From NCBI GenBank assembly GCA_002371345.1, contig DFHY01000080.1, positions 9,517 through 16,786 on the forward strand: a stretch of 7,270 nucleotides of DNA. Direction: 5' to 3'. This document shows, one piece after another, positions 6,149 through 7,270 of this stretch. The notes under the pieces are model-generated. The model searched no databases, was not told where the DNA came from, and saw only the letters and a list, made by a program, of their open reading frames with translations. This DNA is from Lachnospiraceae bacterium UBA3711 (GTDB lineage: Bacteria > Bacillota > Clostridia > Lachnospirales > Lachnospiraceae). How positions within the stretch are numbered: position 1 is the first letter of the stretch; each line of letters begins with the position of its first letter. Position numbers and translations under genes: made by a program.

Positions 6149-7141
6149 ATGAAAGAACTATACAGGATTATTGACCGTCTGGATAAGAATAAGGAACATG
6201 AGCTGATCACAGTGACAGGAGGAAAACATGCCGGCGCTGAGATACTGCTGACGGAGGGAAGTATTGTCTGGAGCAGCGCGGCGGATCCTGAGAGGGTTAT
6301 TGAAGAGTCAGAAGACGGAGCGCTCTTCCGTGAGAAGCTGACCCATGTGACGGATCTTGTTGTCTGCGGCTGCGGATATGTAGGACTTGCTGTCATAAAG
6401 CTTGGAAAGTTCCTCGGATGGCATGTAACCGCGCTCGATGACAGGGATGAGTTTACATCAAGAGCCGTGCAGTGCGGCGCGGATGAGGCGGTCTGCGCGC
6501 CATTTTCGGAATCGCTGGAAAGGTATCGCTCTGACGGCGGAACCTGCTTTGTCGTTGTGACAAGAGACCATGATCATGATAAGGACTGCCTGAGAATCAT
6601 CATGGACAAGCCCTGGGGATATGTCGGAACCATGGGAAGCCGCCTGCGCGCGCGCAGGCTTCGTGAATACCTGCAGAAAACGGGTTTTGACGAAGAGAAG
6701 ATCAGCCGCATCCACGCTCCGGTCGGCCTGCCTATAGGTGCCGATACGCCGGAGGAGATAGCTGTTTCGGTTATCGGAGAGATAATCCGGGAAAAGACGG
6801 CATTCCGCGGAGGGAGCGTCATCACGGATGATCTTGGATGCGCACTGAGGGAACTGTGCGCTTCAGACGGGCATGCCGTCATTGCTGCCGTAACCGCAAG
6901 AAAGGGATCTACGCCCAGAGAGCCTGGCGCAAGGATGCTTGTGTATCCTGACGGCAGGACAGTCGGCACTATCGGGGGCGGCTCGATGGAAGGAGAGGTG
7001 ATCAGTGAGGCTGTCAGGCTGCTGAAGGATCCGGCATCTTTCCGCCCCCGCCTGATGTCAATTGACCTGACGGGCAGCCAGGGGGCGGAGGATGAGATGA
7101 TATGCGGCGGAATGAATGAGGTCTTTCTGCAGCTTCTGTAG
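6149..7141 (+). CDS. XdhC/CoxI-family molybdoenzyme maturation factor, reversed domain order
   Basis: Predicted maturation factor for molybdenum hydroxylases of the xanthine dehydrogenase/aldehyde oxidoreductase kind; characterised XdhC binds molybdenum cofactor and promotes its sulfuration and insertion. The 330-residue product has a Rossmann-type XdhC_C region at about 67-215: CGCGYVG (73-79), LDDRDEF (96-102), VVTRDHDHD (136-144), GTMGSR (160-165) and PIGADTPEEIAVS (195-207). The XdhC/CoxI domain follows at about 230-330: ARKGSTPREPGARMLV (250-265), GTIGGGSMEGEV (273-284) and the terminal CGG (319-321). Classical XdhC has these domains in the opposite order. The start is ATG 6149, because GGAGG lies 5 nt upstream; the frame can be opened to a GTG at 6056 overlapping the scpB stop, but those 31 residues look non-coding and lack a ribosome site. 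No molybdoenzyme gene is in the window, so its client is unknown. Confidence 0.88.
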   Translation: MKELYRIIDRLDKNKEHELITVTGGKHAGAEILLTEGSIVWSSAADPERVIEESEDGALFREKLTHVTDLVVCGCGYVGLAVIKLGKFLGWHVTALDDRDEFTSRAVQCGADEAVCAPFSESLERYRSDGGTCFVVVTRDHDHDKDCLRIIMDKPWGYVGTMGSRLRARRLREYLQKTGFDEEKISRIHAPVGLPIGADTPEEIAVSVIGEIIREKTAFRGGSVITDDLGCALRELCASDGHAVIAAVTARKGSTPREPGARMLVYPDGRTVGTIGGGSMEGEVISEAVRLLKDPASFRPRLMSIDLTGSQGAEDEMICGGMNEVFLQLL

Positions 7142-7148
7142 AAGGATG

Positions 7149-7270
7149 ATGGAAATTGCTGAAGTGCGTCCGGCAGGCAGGCCTGCCGCTCTGGATTTAT
7201 ATCAATTCAAGAGGGTGCTGAATTATAGCCAACGACAAAGTTCTTTTTACTTTGACGTTGGCTATAGGTT
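7149..7270 (+). CDS. Weak open frame running off the right edge, not recognised
   Basis: Starting at ATG 7149 (or the adjacent in-frame ATG 7146), about 40 codons stay open to the window end. The translation begins MEIAEVRPAGRPAALDLYQF. GAAGG (7141-7145) lies immediately upstream but too close for ideal spacing. The product matches nothing I know. An open frame of this length arises easily by chance, and it runs through two inverted repeats that suggest non-coding DNA, so I give it low weight. Sequence beyond the window would settle it. Confidence 0.15.
   Translation, partial: MEIAEVRPAGRPAALDLYQFKRVLNYSQRQSSFYFDVGYR
7171..7188. repeat. Short GC-rich inverted repeat after the XdhC-like gene
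   Basis: CGGCAGGC (7171-7178) and GCCTGCCG (7181-7188) are exact inverted copies separated by AG. In RNA the outer six pairs would form a hairpin with a 6-nt loop. The next bases are CTCTGGATTTAT, without a real T-run, so it could only be a weak terminator. It lies 30 nt after the stop codon at 7139-7141. Confidence 0.4.
7224..7266. repeat. Long imperfect inverted repeat at the right edge (possible terminator or operator)
   Basis: Arms of 18 nt (7224-7241 and 7249-7266) pair throughout except for one A/A mismatch (7234 with 7256), around a 7-nt T-rich loop (7242-7248). As RNA this is a strong hairpin. The four bases visible after it are GGTT, so whether a T-run follows cannot be seen. It may be the terminator of the XdhC-like gene or a dyad site for a regulator of the next gene. 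Confidence 0.55.

Noticed and set aside
6642..6659. Perfect 18-bp palindrome of alternating GC within the XdhC-like gene
   Set aside because: It falls on the Arg-rich stretch SRLRARRL after the conserved GTMGSR motif, and CGC arginine codons produce such symmetry; no sign of a separate function.

Overview
This window reads as ordinary housekeeping chromosome from a Gram-positive (Firmicutes) bacterium, most likely a class Clostridia organism of moderate to fairly high GC. The reasons are the scpA-scpB pair, an S21 protein of the Firmicutes type, a tyrosyl-tRNA synthetase with GGDDQW and KMGKT signatures, an alanyl-tRNA synthetase with an inserted CGxxxC-type cysteine cluster, and strong purine-rich ribosome binding sites. 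The taxonomic placement comes from family resemblance only; no search was run. All genes lie on the + strand.

Layout: (1) 1-738, the C-terminal ~60% of tyrS, cut by the window edge; (2) 770-3409, complete alaS, 31 nt downstream and probably co-transcribed; (3) 3410-3514, a sigma-A-type promoter and a short leader with a hairpin abutting the Shine-Dalgarno sequence; (4) 3515-3691, rpsU (58 aa), followed by a strong intrinsic terminator at 3707-3739; (5) 3764-4561, a cytoplasmic metallophosphoesterase; (6) 4580-5437 scpA and 5457-6059 scpB, the kleisin and its partner for the SMC condensin; (7) 6060-6148, an 89-nt gap with several possible hairpins; (8) 6149-7141, an XdhC/CoxI-family molybdo-hydroxylase maturation factor with its two domains in reversed order; (9) 7142-7270, a tail with two inverted repeats and a weak open frame running off the end.

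Functionally, tyrS, alaS and rpsU serve translation. The metallophosphoesterase, scpA and scpB are spaced 18-19 nt apart and probably form one unit centred on chromosome segregation. The XdhC-like gene may be the last member of that transcript or the start of an accessory unit that continues beyond the window; no molybdoenzyme gene is visible here.

I found no mobile element, CRISPR array, tRNA or rRNA, and no convincing novel multi-gene system. The points most worth a second look are the reversed and possibly duplicated domain layout of the XdhC-like protein, the rpsU leader hairpin, and the long inverted repeat at the right edge.
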